Assembly: GCF_013141865.1 (NCBI RefSeq)
Contig: NZ_RCST01000001.1
Location: 2,914,001 to 2,978,000 of the forward strand
DNA: 64,000 nucleotides
Source of the DNA: Methylomonas sp. ZR1
Lineage (GTDB): Bacteria > Pseudomonadota > Gammaproteobacteria > Methylococcales > Methylomonadaceae
Reading direction: 5' to 3'
This document shows positions 7,519 to 15,865 of this stretch, one piece after another. The stretch's first letter is position 1, and the number at the start of each line of letters is the position of its first letter. The notes beneath the pieces were generated by a model. The model was not told where the DNA came from. It ran no database searches and was given only the letters and a program-made list of their open reading frames with translations. Made by a program: the position numbers and the translations under genes.

Positions 7519-8473
7519 TCACCCCGGATGACATTGGCAATTAGCTGTCAGAAAGGTCAAACAGGCGGCGTTTTTGGCTACGCCCCGACAGCGAATTTTG
7601 GCGTAACCAAAGCGGATTTTAATGTCCTGCAATACATGCTCAAGCTTGGCTCTAACGCTCTCCAATTCGCTCAGGGTCTGACGCAGTCGCTGAACCTGCG
7701 CACAATCGTCGTTCGTTAGCGTATCCAGTTTGCCAAGGCACACCACGATCACACAAAACGGTGCATTTTCGATAAGCATTTCCGGACGTTTGTCCAAGCC
7801 TTGATGACCGGCATCGCTGCCTATAAACTATTCCTCGCCATGCAGTAAAGACGCGGTTTCGGCAATGTCGCTGACATGCCTTGAGGTGACTTTGAACTTA
7901 TGTACCAGCCCGATCTCGTGGTCGACGCCAATTTGGAATTTGCTGACGAAAAACATTGATTGCCTTTCTTGCCGGCTTGCATCTCGGGATCGCGCGACTG
8001 GCTTTTGATCTTGGTCAAGATCAGAGCAGTAATCAGACAGGCATTGATGATGCCGGTTATTAAAAACAGCGGGCGTTCACTCAGCATTTAGTTGATGGCT
8101 TGGAATATTTCTTCGGTCAAACTGCGCTGCTCCAGTAAATGCCTAAACTGCAAAATCGGGCTTTCATACGGCACAGCGTCCAGTCGAATACCGCAAAAGC
8201 GCTGCAACGATTCAATCAATCTCGTACAACGCGTCTTCCATGCCAGGGTCGGGGTAGTTGTAAACAATCCGTGCCAAGCGAACATGTCGCATGGCATTCA
8301 AAACGGCCTACGCCCCACCCCTTGCCTGATACATATAGTTACTTAATCACCGCCATCATCACCTGTCACGGCAATAAGTGTCCTTGTTGATTGAGAAACT
8401 TTTCTCGCCGCATGACTTTGCCTTTGTTGTTGTATTCGGCATCAGTGAAACTGAGCTGCTCGTATTGTTCCAT
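7519..8473 (-). pseudogene. IS5-family transposase, multiply broken
   Basis: Minus-strand pieces in several frames add up to one IS5-type transposase. They are the start MEQYEQLSFTDAEYNNKGK, a middle LQRFCGIRLDAVPYE with LEQRSLTEEIFQAIN, then SRDPEMQAGKKGNQCF near the DDE core, and the C-terminus RAKLEHVLQDIKIRFGY followed by KIRCRGVAKNAA. Stops and frameshifts separate every piece, for instance after codon 35 and between 8087 and 8097. The element is dead. Clear terminal inverted repeats were not found. Confidence 0.75.
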
Positions 8474-8763
8474 GCGCGTCATCTCCAAAGCGGGGACTGA
8501 CTCTCTAAATTATATCGCTTATTAATTCAGTTTTTTAAGACCGTTTTATGTGCAAGGAATTGATTTTGTTATAGAACAATGACAATGTTACGAATTAATC
8601 AGAAGTTTTCTAATCAAACTGACTCATATCGTTAGTAACTTCACGATATAAACTTACTATATATTATGAATCTATTGCCAATATCTATATTGACTTCACT
8701 TTTTGAATGTAGTATGCTTCTGTGATTGATAAATTTGATCAAGTAGTCAATTAAGGAGAATTT
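8474..8763. promoter_or_regulatory. HxlR gene promoter region with sigma70-type boxes
   Basis: AT-rich intergenic DNA upstream of the first HxlR regulator. A sigma70-type promoter fits at TTGACT (8690-8695), 17 bases, TATGCT (8713-8718). The same TTGACT-17-box layout, with AATGTAGT in the spacer, occurs in front of the second HxlR gene near 20.6 kb. A strong ribosome binding site AAGGAGAATTT precedes the ATG at 8764. The rest of the stretch (8474-8680) holds nothing I can name. Confidence 0.5.
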
Positions 8764-9282
8764 ATGAATGAAAAAAATAACGCATTATGTGAAAAACACC
8801 GTGATATGTGTTCTATTTCTCGATCGATTGACAAAATTGGAGATTCTTGGAGCCTTTTGATACTTCGTGACTTGAGTAATGGCCTATCAAAATATGAAGA
8901 GCTTAAGAATAGCCTCGAAATTCCCCCTGCTACGCTGAGCAAACGCCTGTCTGCGTTGGTCGGAGAAGGACTGTTGACAAAAGAAATCTACCAAGATAAT
9001 CCGCCTCGCGCAAAATATGTACTTACAGATATTGGTAAGGATTTCTTGCCAGTATTGGCTATCATCATGATGTGGGGCAACAAGCATGCTTCGCCAAATG
9101 GTATTGATACGCAGCTGGTTGATAGTAAGACGCACAAAAAAGTCGTTCCCATTATCGTGGATCGAGAAACTGGTAAAGAGATCGACTTCACTAAAATCAT
9201 CTATGCAGGCGGACCAGCTAATTCGCCAGGTAAAATCAAGCGTCTTAAAGAGCGCGGCATTCCACTGAATGCTGCAAAATAA
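8764..9282 (+). CDS. HxlR-family transcriptional regulator (first copy)
   Basis: A 172-residue HxlR-type winged helix protein. The N-terminal part reads CEKHRDMCSISRSIDKIGD, then SWSLLILRDLSNGLSKYEEL and PPATLSKRLSALVGEGLL (about residues 10-75), which is the DNA-binding domain. A 50-residue C-terminal extension is rich in Lys and Asp. It is closely related to the HxlR protein at 20657, with the same MCSIS-R-IDKIGDSWSLLILRDL block, so the two look like recent paralogues. Some HxlR proteins sense redox or electrophiles through an N-terminal Cys; Cys9 and Cys16 are present here. No direct target gene is adjacent, because the next gene is a dead transposase. Confidence 0.9.
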   Translation: MNEKNNALCEKHRDMCSISRSIDKIGDSWSLLILRDLSNGLSKYEELKNSLEIPPATLSKRLSALVGEGLLTKEIYQDNPPRAKYVLTDIGKDFLPVLAIIMMWGNKHASPNGIDTQLVDSKTHKKVVPIIVDRETGKEIDFTKIIYAGGPANSPGKIKRLKERGIPLNAAK

Positions 9283-9368
9283 AAATTAAGACAGAAGATA
9301 ACCATAGTGTGACACCGAAACAAAAATTAGCCCGGCCGCATAACCTCTACTTTTGAATTTGCTTAAAA

Positions 9369-9986
9369 ATGGGAGATTACCGCAGGGACCCGGTCTTGGT
9401 GGAAAAGTGGCAGGCCGACGAATTTCCGGCATTGAAGGCTGAAACGAAACGCACGGGTGCGGTGATTTATTTTGCCGATGAAGCCGGCGTTCGTTCTGAC
9501 TTTCATGCCGGTACGACCTGGGCGCCGGTGGGTCGGACGCCGACCGTGAAGATGACCGGGCGTCGATATGGATTGAATCTGATCTCGGCGGTCAGCGCGC
9601 GAGGCGATTTTCGCTTCATGGTGCAAGAATGCAACGTCACCGCCGAGGTGTTTATCGAATTTCTGAAACGTCTACTACGCGGTGCCGAACAACCGATCAT
9701 CTTGGTCGTCGACGGCCATCCGATTCACAAGGCTAAGAGCGTTAAAACATTTGTGGAGCAACAGCAAGGCCGGTTGCAGTTGGTTTTTCTGCCACCCTAC
9801 GCGCCACAACTCAATCCGGACGAACAGGTCTGAGGCCATATCAAACCGCGCATCGCCAAGCAGATGCCGGAAAATAAAATCTAATTAAAGAAACTCGTTC
9901 AATCCGCCATGCATCGATTACAGAAACTCCCCCAAGTCGTGAAATCTTTCTTTAAACACCCAGAGTGTCAATATGCTGGCATGTGA
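9369..9986 (+). pseudogene. IS630-family transposase, truncated with two nonsense codons
   Basis: The frame encodes the DDE domain of an IS630-type transposase: VIYFADEAGVRSDFHAGT, TWAPVGRTP, then ILVVDGHPIHKAKSV and LPPYAPQLNPDEQV. The next codon is TGA where the family has Trp (DEQVW). The same frame continues as GHIKPRIAKQMPENKI, meets a TAA, and goes on to a normal end (KSFFKHPECQYAGM) at 9986. The N-terminal helix-turn-helix domain (roughly 130 residues) is missing. The element is therefore both truncated and killed by point mutations. Confidence 0.85.
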
Positions 9987-9997
9987 CAATACTTTCT

Positions 9998-10584
9998 TCA
10001 GGAGCAGTAACAATTTTCCGCATAATTTTTCTCAATCAACTCTTTAGCAGTTGATTGTGCAAATAATACAGGATCGCAACTATTTTTCATTTGGGCTTGA
10101 ATTATAGCGCCAATCAGTAACTGCGTGAATTGTTCAGCCATTTTTGTTGAAACATCTTTAGAGAAATCATAATTAAGCTGCTCATAAAATAATTTTATGA
10201 GTGTACTGTTAAACTTTAGGGATTGATCTTTAATAAATTCAAGGTCCATTGATGTTTCAATAAAGACATTAATAAAAGCTGATCCACGATAGCCTTCCAT
10301 GGAAGATAGTTCGGCAAAATAACTAAATATTGCAAGCGCTTTTTCAGTGCATATATTTTTTTCTGCAATTCGGCACGTAATCTATACTCTAACACTTTAC
10401 AATCTTTTTCTAAGTATTCTTTTATTAAGTCATTTTTTGATGGGAAATATTTATAAAAACTCATTTTGGCAACTTCTGAGCTTTTAACTATAGCATCTAC
10501 ACCTGTAGATTTGATTCCTTTTTTATAAAAAAGATCAGACGCTACATTTAAGATATGGTTTTTTAGTGCATTATTTTCATTCAT
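9998..10584 (-). pseudogene. TetR-family regulator, frameshifted
   Basis: The first frame (10584 down to about 10360) has a normal TetR DNA-binding domain: ILNVASDLFYKKGIKSTGVD, VAKMSFYKYFPSKNDLIKEY. Just after LRAELQ the reading continues in another frame, AEKNICTEKALAIFSYFAEL, then SMEGYRGSAFINVFIET and a complete C-terminal ligand domain ending NCYCS. The shift falls in or beside a run of seven A (minus strand, near 10370). Both halves are otherwise clean, so the mutation is recent, or it is a sequencing error in a homopolymer. Confidence 0.75.
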
Positions 10585-11294
10585 AATAATTAAAGCTGTG
10601 CATATTAAAATTATTTAATTGTTTTATCTTGTCTTATTTCTGGCGAGTGTCGGCTTCCGGCGGGAAAGATTGCTAGCCATTCCTGACTAGCAATCGCGCC
10701 TACACCGCCACGTGATTACCTGAAACGCCCCAGATTGTCCGTGTCACATCGGCTTTGACCCAGCAAGGGGATCAAAGCTTTGGCTCTCCCATAACGACGC
10801 CACGCCATTTCGCGATACTTTGCAGTTTCCTAGTCGAAAAACCTACCGGCTCTGCAGCTTTCAGAGACCGTTCAATCTTAATTCGCTAACGCAGCGTTTG
10901 CAGTAGTTCACAACTTTAGAGATCGTTAAAAGCCCAATTGCAACATTTTTTCTAAAAGAGTGTTGCGAAGAAATGCATGATTCAATTTCAACAAGGTTCT
11001 GTTTCATAAATTGGTACGCTTTAGAAGTTAGCTAATAGAAGTATTATTTTATATGCTACGACATTCTATTATTGAATTTCATCGCTTATCTCTTAATCAA
11101 CTTATAACAGCATTGAGTTTCGCAACTTCAAATATTGGTTGTAGTCTCGAGTTTTCGTTTTCTTATAAATTTATGCTGCAAAGTTGTATATAAAATTAAT
11201 TCTAAATTTCAATAGGAATATTTAAAATAAAAAAATATTATATTAACTGTAAATTTTAGTATCTTTGAAAAGAGCACTGTCTAGTTTTTTAATT
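10585..11294. other. 710-base region without a supported gene
   Basis: The flanks are very AT-rich, while 10640-10930 is distinctly GC-richer, as if a foreign block sits here. Inside it is a perfect 9-base-pair inverted repeat, gattgctag (10668-10676) and ctagcaatc (10687-10695). Short open frames in the block have no start site or recognisable family. From 10960 on the sequence is plain AT-rich spacer. No promoter or RNA gene could be named. Confidence 0.35.
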
Positions 11295-11687
11295 TCAATT
11301 AACGCCATTAATTAATAGTGCATAACCTATGCCTAAAAATCCAATTGTTGTTATCAGGAATGAAGATATAGTATATAAACGCCAATGTTTCTTTTTCCAA
11401 AAATCAGGATCAAAAGCTGCTATAGTAAAAACCGTCGGATTAGCAAAACCTCCAATTGCTACGCACCAGCAAGCAAACACCGGCAAATCAATCCCGATAC
11501 CGTAAAATCCCAAATTAAATAATGCCATCAAAGCATAATCTATATGTGCTCGGATCATTGTCTTGTAATCAACTAAAAACTTCCCATCTATACCTTCAAT
11601 TGGAAACCAACGAGCAAATGTCATTATCCAAGCGGATACGATCAAAGCGGCTATGCAAAAAGCCGCTCCCAACAGCAAAATATTCAT
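11295..11687 (-). CDS. Small membrane protein with four predicted helices, family unknown
   Basis: A 130-residue protein with four hydrophobic segments: residues about 3-24 (LLLGAAFCIAALIVSAWIM), 48-65 (HIDYALMALFNLGFYGIGI), 66-90, and 104-127 (LYTISSFLITTIGFLGIGYA). An Arg-Ala-His-Ile-Asp motif precedes the second helix, so charged residues sit next to the membrane. I do not recognise the family; nothing in it suggests a transporter domain. It is a single gene on the minus strand about 340 bases downstream of the broken-active-site Old Yellow Enzyme gap region. AGAGGTAATTC stands just before the ATG, so translation is likely. Confidence 0.65.
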   Translation of the reverse strand: MNILLLGAAFCIAALIVSAWIMTFARWFPIEGIDGKFLVDYKTMIRAHIDYALMALFNLGFYGIGIDLPVFACWCVAIGGFANPTVFTIAAFDPDFWKKKHWRLYTISSFLITTIGFLGIGYALLINGVN

Positions 11688-12029
11688 GAATTACCTCTTA
11701 ATCAAATCAATAAAATCGCAGACGCGTGGAAAACGTATCTGCCAGAAATTACATTCTATACCAATCGGTACAGTTTATGTAGAGAACAACCGCTGTTTTG
11801 ATCAAAAATCGAGCGTATATTGAAGTTTTTGACCCACTTTGACAGTAACTGCCGCTCAAAATGGGCGTTTTTCATAGGTTCCTTAGGTAATTCAAATGAC
11901 GCGGCTGTTTTTTTCATTAGAAATAGAAATAATCACCTGGAATCGGGTAATAAAAACAATTATTTTTACTACCCGATTTTAGTACCATTTTCTGCAATCA
12001 ACTTCATTGAAATCAGTTTTTATTGCAGG
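11688..12029. other. Intergenic region between OYE-like gene and membrane protein gene
   Basis: This 342-base AT-rich stretch has no supported gene. It should hold the promoter of the small membrane protein gene and the terminator of the Old Yellow Enzyme homologue. An imperfect inverted pair is visible around 11945-11980 (tcgggtaataaaaacaatta and tactacccga), which would form a stem of tcgggta with tacccga. That is a plausible terminator for the minus-strand gene ending at 12030, although no T-run follows. Confidence 0.35.
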
Positions 12030-13184
12030 TCAAACTTCAACTGATGCCTTTTGATTGCCTTTAGAGAAATCATAAACGCTAAAATCTGTATACCCATTGG
12101 CATCGAATGCATAGAATGTATTCCGATCATAATGCGTCAATGGTAAGTCGTGGAAAATTCGGTTGGGAAGATCAGGATTGGAAGTAAAATGTCTGCCGAA
12201 AGCAATCAAGTCAGCAATCTCGTTGTCGATTGCATTTTCTGCGGTTGCAGGTGTAAAACCACCGGCAGAAATGATAATACCTTCATAGATACCACGTAAT
12301 TCTTTTGTCGCAATGGCATCTTGGTTTTCGGCTATTGTATCCGCTCCGCTAATGCGAGGTTCAATAATATGAAGATACGCCAAGGCATAATTATTCATCC
12401 GACTAGCTAGATAACGAAACAAGGCGCGCGGATCGCTGTCTCCCATACCATTAAAGGTACTACTTGGTGAAATACGCACACCAACACGATTTTGCCCCCA
12501 AACACTGATGGTTGATTCAAGTATTTCTGTAAGTAAACGTACGCGATTTTCAATAGATCCGCCATACTCATCAATCCGGTTGTTGCTTTTATTTTGTAAG
12601 AACTGTTCGATGATATGACCTTGACCTGCTTGTATCTCTATACCATCAAAACCTGCATTTTTCGCATTTTCTGCAGCGTATCTGAATTGCTCAATAACAT
12701 TTGGAATTTCATTGGTTTGTAATGCTCGATGTTCTGAAGGAAGCTCAAAGCCGTTCGGAGTCGAAACCACGATATTTTTATTCTGTAAAAATTCTTGATT
12801 AACAGAGGCGGTTATAGGGAGTTTTCCTTCGGTCAAAAGTGCATTTGTAGCACGACCTGCATGAGATAATTGCACAAATATCACGCCTTTTTTTTCATGA
12901 ACCACGTCAGTGATTCGTTTCCACCCTAGTACTTGTTCATCCGTATATAAACCTGGAGCTGTGTGATACGCACGTGCCTCAGCAGATACGGCCGTGGCTT
13001 CTGCGATAATCAAGCCACCTTCGGTAGCACGCTGACTATAGTGTTCTAACATCATATTGCTCGGTATAGCGTTAGGCCAATTTGCACGTAATCGGCTAAT
13101 TGGTGGCATAACAATACGGTGATTAAGAGTGATATCGCCAACTTTTAGTGGGCTAAATAGTTTTTTCGAAGATTGAATGCTCAT
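12030..13184 (-). CDS. Old Yellow Enzyme family flavoprotein with substituted active site
   Basis: A 384-residue TIM-barrel flavoprotein of the NemA/OYE family, whose members reduce activated alkenes or nitro compounds with NAD(P)H and FMN. Family marks are LFSPLKVGDITLNHRIVMPP, the HAGR segment (residues 108-111), NNRIDEYGGSIENR (201-214), VGVRISP and the C-terminal IAFGRHFTSNPDLPNR. The usual His-x-x-Asn-x-Tyr active-site set is changed. The segment reads GIEIQAGQGHIIEQF, so His, Asn and Tyr are replaced by Gln185, Gln188 and His190, and the Thr that tunes FMN is Ser30. Substrate binding or proton donation must differ from classical members. The gene stands alone, upstream of the small membrane protein. 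Confidence 0.9.
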   Translation of the reverse strand: MSIQSSKKLFSPLKVGDITLNHRIVMPPISRLRANWPNAIPSNMMLEHYSQRATEGGLIIAEATAVSAEARAYHTAPGLYTDEQVLGWKRITDVVHEKKGVIFVQLSHAGRATNALLTEGKLPITASVNQEFLQNKNIVVSTPNGFELPSEHRALQTNEIPNVIEQFRYAAENAKNAGFDGIEIQAGQGHIIEQFLQNKSNNRIDEYGGSIENRVRLLTEILESTISVWGQNRVGVRISPSSTFNGMGDSDPRALFRYLASRMNNYALAYLHIIEPRISGADTIAENQDAIATKELRGIYEGIIISAGGFTPATAENAIDNEIADLIAFGRHFTSNPDLPNRIFHDLPLTHYDRNTFYAFDANGYTDFSVYDFSKGNQKASVEV

Positions 13185-13386
13185 AATAATTACTCTGATT
13201 TTTTATTTTGAGATAGTCTGTCTAACTTCAAATAAAAGCACTAATAACTAAAGTTAGTTATATTTTTATTCATTTGTTTTTTAAAGTTATTCACATAGAA
13301 TCCGTCTCAGAATCACATTTTTCAATAATTGTAAATAGTATTAAATCGAATACTGAATATTTTCATTTATCGGCTTGCACCATATT

Positions 13387-14262
13387 TTATGGTTGCCCCC
13401 ATAAACCGGTAGAAAGCCTTATTTTTTTGGCAATAATTTCGTGACCGTAATTCATCGATGTGGATGAAGTTTTACCGATTGCTTGATTGATATTTCCCTC
13501 TTCCAGCAGATCGAGGCCCGCTTGGTAAGCACTCCAAATAGCACGGGCATAAAGCCGTGAGCCTAGGCTCAATCGTTTCACTCCTATTTTTTGTAACTCC
13601 GCCCATGGCACGATACCTTGCATTGTTCCGATCAGCAGATTGACGGGTTTGGGGGCCACTGCTTTCACGATCGCGCGCACGGCGTCAATATCGGAAGGAT
13701 ACGGTGCAAAAAGCACATCCGCTCCGACTTCGGCAAAGGCAGTCAGTCGTCGAATTGTGTCATCCAAATCTGGCCGCCCCTGAATATAATTGTCAGTACG
13801 ACCAGTAAGCACAATGCGACCTTTGGCGACTTTGGCAGCAGCTTTGATGCGAGCTACTGCTTTATCGAAATCGTGAATCGGATTTTCCGGATTAGCAGTA
13901 GTGTCCTCGATGCCTACCCCAGCGAGACCCGCAGCGATTGCAGCTTTCACGGTAGCTGCAACATCTTCAGGTTCTGGCCCAAATCCATCTTCCAAATCGC
14001 CATTTACCGGTAAACCGGTGACATCCACTATGAGGCGTGCGTGCGCAAGGTGTTCTTCCCGACTGACTGCATGCCTTCCATCTATTCGTCCGAGCGTAGT
14101 TGCCAAAGCAGCAGAGGATGTTGCAAGCGCTTCAAATCCCGCATCCATCATTATCAGAGCCGATCCTCCATCCCATACGTTTGGCATAATGAAGCCTTCT
14201 GGTCGTTCGTGAAGGGCTTTGAATTGTTCATAGTGTTCTTGTTGTATGACGTTCATATTCAT
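13387..14262 (-). CDS. Isocitrate lyase / PEP mutase family protein
   Basis: A 291-residue (beta/alpha)8 enzyme of the PEP mutase / 2-methylisocitrate lyase superfamily. Visible marks are FIMPNVWDGGSALIMMDAG, PVNGDLEDGFG (metal-binding Asp and Glu), GVGIEDT, then RIVLTGRTDNYIQGRPDL and KRLSLGSR. These are the features of the large uncharacterised branch often called oxaloacetate decarboxylase- or PEP-mutase-like. It lacks the KKCGH active-site signature of true isocitrate or methylisocitrate lyases. A carbon-carbon or phosphorus-carbon lyase is possible. AGGAGAACAAG precedes the ATG. It lies between the Old Yellow Enzyme homologue and the efflux operon, on the same strand as both. Confidence 0.85.
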   Translation of the reverse strand: MNMNVIQQEHYEQFKALHERPEGFIMPNVWDGGSALIMMDAGFEALATSSAALATTLGRIDGRHAVSREEHLAHARLIVDVTGLPVNGDLEDGFGPEPEDVAATVKAAIAAGLAGVGIEDTTANPENPIHDFDKAVARIKAAAKVAKGRIVLTGRTDNYIQGRPDLDDTIRRLTAFAEVGADVLFAPYPSDIDAVRAIVKAVAPKPVNLLIGTMQGIVPWAELQKIGVKRLSLGSRLYARAIWSAYQAGLDLLEEGNINQAIGKTSSTSMNYGHEIIAKKIRLSTGLWGQP

Positions 14263-14422
14263 CTTGTTCTCCTATTTTTTAAATAACAGATCTGCATAAC
14301 GTTTACCGCTGATTGATCTAATAACAGTCGTGCTTGCTCTTACCCAAATAGGGTCTGAGAAGCCTTAACGGTCATAGATTTTCACGGGTTGTTTCCCTTT
14401 GTTTTTTTTCGAATTGATGAAA

Positions 14423-15865
14423 CTATGAATCCCACCCACCGCCTAACGCGCGAAATACGCCTACGGCAGCGCGCGCTATATCCACTTGCTTTGCGCTGAG
14501 TTGATCACGAGCTACTAGTAGCAGGCGATCCGCGTCCAATACATCGGTCAACGTAATAGAACCCGCTTTATAGGATTGCTCGGAGAGGTCGCGGGCTTTC
14601 ATCAACGCTTGTACTTCGCCCTGTTGTTCATCAATATGAATTCGTGTTTGAGCAAAGACGACTAGCGAATTTTCTACGTCTTCAGCGGCGCGCAAAATAG
14701 CTTGTCGGTACACTGTCAACGCCTCGGCATTAGCCCCTTTTGCCCGCATCACTTCGGCATCAATTTTGCCAAAGTCGAAAAGACGCCATCGTAGTGTTCC
14801 TCTGGCAATAGCCTGAAATGCACCACCTGTAAATAAATTAGCACTCGAAATACTATCGAAGCCTAGTAGGCCAGACAGCGAGATTTTGGGATAATATTCT
14901 GAAATAGCTTGACCGATTCTTTCATTTGAAGCGGCAAGATGTCGTTCAGCCGCAATAACGTCTGGACGACGACGCAAAACATCAACAGGACGTTGATCGC
15001 CAGGAATAGTCGGAAGAAACACTATTTCAGTAACAGGATGCAACTCTCTCATATATGTGCCAGGCTGAACACCCATCAAAACATCTAATCTGTTCATCTG
15101 TTGCTCAAGGCCAATTCGAAGCAACGGAACAGATGCGCGAGCCTGTTTTAAAAGAGCCTCGGCCTGCGCAACTTCTCGCCCGGTAGCGCTCCCCGCAGTA
15201 TGGCGATCATGTACCAAGCTTAAAAGATGCTCATCATCTTTAATTTGCTGCTCTGCGATATTGAGACGTACTTGATATCCTCTTATTTGGAAATAAGCAT
15301 CCGCCGCATCTGCCACGACAAGGATTCGTGCTCCAGCTTGATCTGCCTCTGAAGCTTGGAATTCCGCTTTTGATGCCGCTTCACCGCGCTGCAAGCCACC
15401 AAAAAAATCTATTTCCCAGCTTGCTGCAGGTCCAATCGTAAAATTGGTAAAATCGCGGCTAAAGTTAGGTGAATTTCTAGCAATTGAGCCAAACAGCCCC
15501 TCTTTGCTCAGAGTCTGGCGGGTAACGGAGCCATTAAACTCAATGGTTGGCAGAAGCTTTGCGCTACTTCCATCTGAGATAGCTCGCGCCTGAATTACCC
15601 TTGCTTTCGTTACATCAAGAAAAAGATTCTGATCCAACACTCGTTGCACTACTTTAAGCAACTCTGAATCATTAAATCCCATCCACCATCGATCTAAACT
15701 AGGTGAGACAGCCATTTCCTTGTCGACAACTTCGACTTTATTGTGAAATGGCACTAATTCGATATTAGGAGCCACATAATCCGGACCTACTGCGCAACCA
15801 GAGAAAGTTGTGCTGAAAAATAAACCAGCAAGTAAAGCTACAAATATTTTGAGCATACTAGTCAT
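14423..15865 (-). CDS. Outer membrane efflux lipoprotein (NodT/OprM type)
   Basis: The outer membrane channel of the RND tripartite pump encoded here. The start has a lipoprotein signal, MLKIFVALLAGLFFSTTFSG then Cys, followed by AVGPDYVAP, the typical mature N-terminus of NodT-family factors. Two OEP repeats follow, with PASW-type and RRRPDVIAAERHLAASNERI segments (about residues 285-310). The ATG at 15865 is chosen because AAGGAA lies eight bases upstream and it overlaps the pump gene stop by eight bases. The frame is open further upstream but without a start site. It is last in the order adaptor, pump, channel. Confidence 0.9.
   Translation of the reverse strand: MTSMLKIFVALLAGLFFSTTFSGCAVGPDYVAPNIELVPFHNKVEVVDKEMAVSPSLDRWWMGFNDSELLKVVQRVLDQNLFLDVTKARVIQARAISDGSSAKLLPTIEFNGSVTRQTLSKEGLFGSIARNSPNFSRDFTNFTIGPAASWEIDFFGGLQRGEAASKAEFQASEADQAGARILVVADAADAYFQIRGYQVRLNIAEQQIKDDEHLLSLVHDRHTAGSATGREVAQAEALLKQARASVPLLRIGLEQQMNRLDVLMGVQPGTYMRELHPVTEIVFLPTIPGDQRPVDVLRRRPDVIAAERHLAASNERIGQAISEYYPKISLSGLLGFDSISSANLFTGGAFQAIARGTLRWRLFDFGKIDAEVMRAKGANAEALTVYRQAILRAAEDVENSLVVFAQTRIHIDEQQGEVQALMKARDLSEQSYKAGSITLTDVLDADRLLLVARDQLSAKQVDIARAAVGVFRALGGGWDS

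Noticed and set aside
9363..9626. Antisense frame across the IS630 remnant
   Set aside because: Shadow of the transposase DDE domain; composition is that of a reversed coding strand.
10700..10870. Short minus-strand frames in the GC-richer block, such as one starting MAWRRYGRAK
   Set aside because: No start site, no family, and overlapping frames look equally open; the block is better treated as non-coding.
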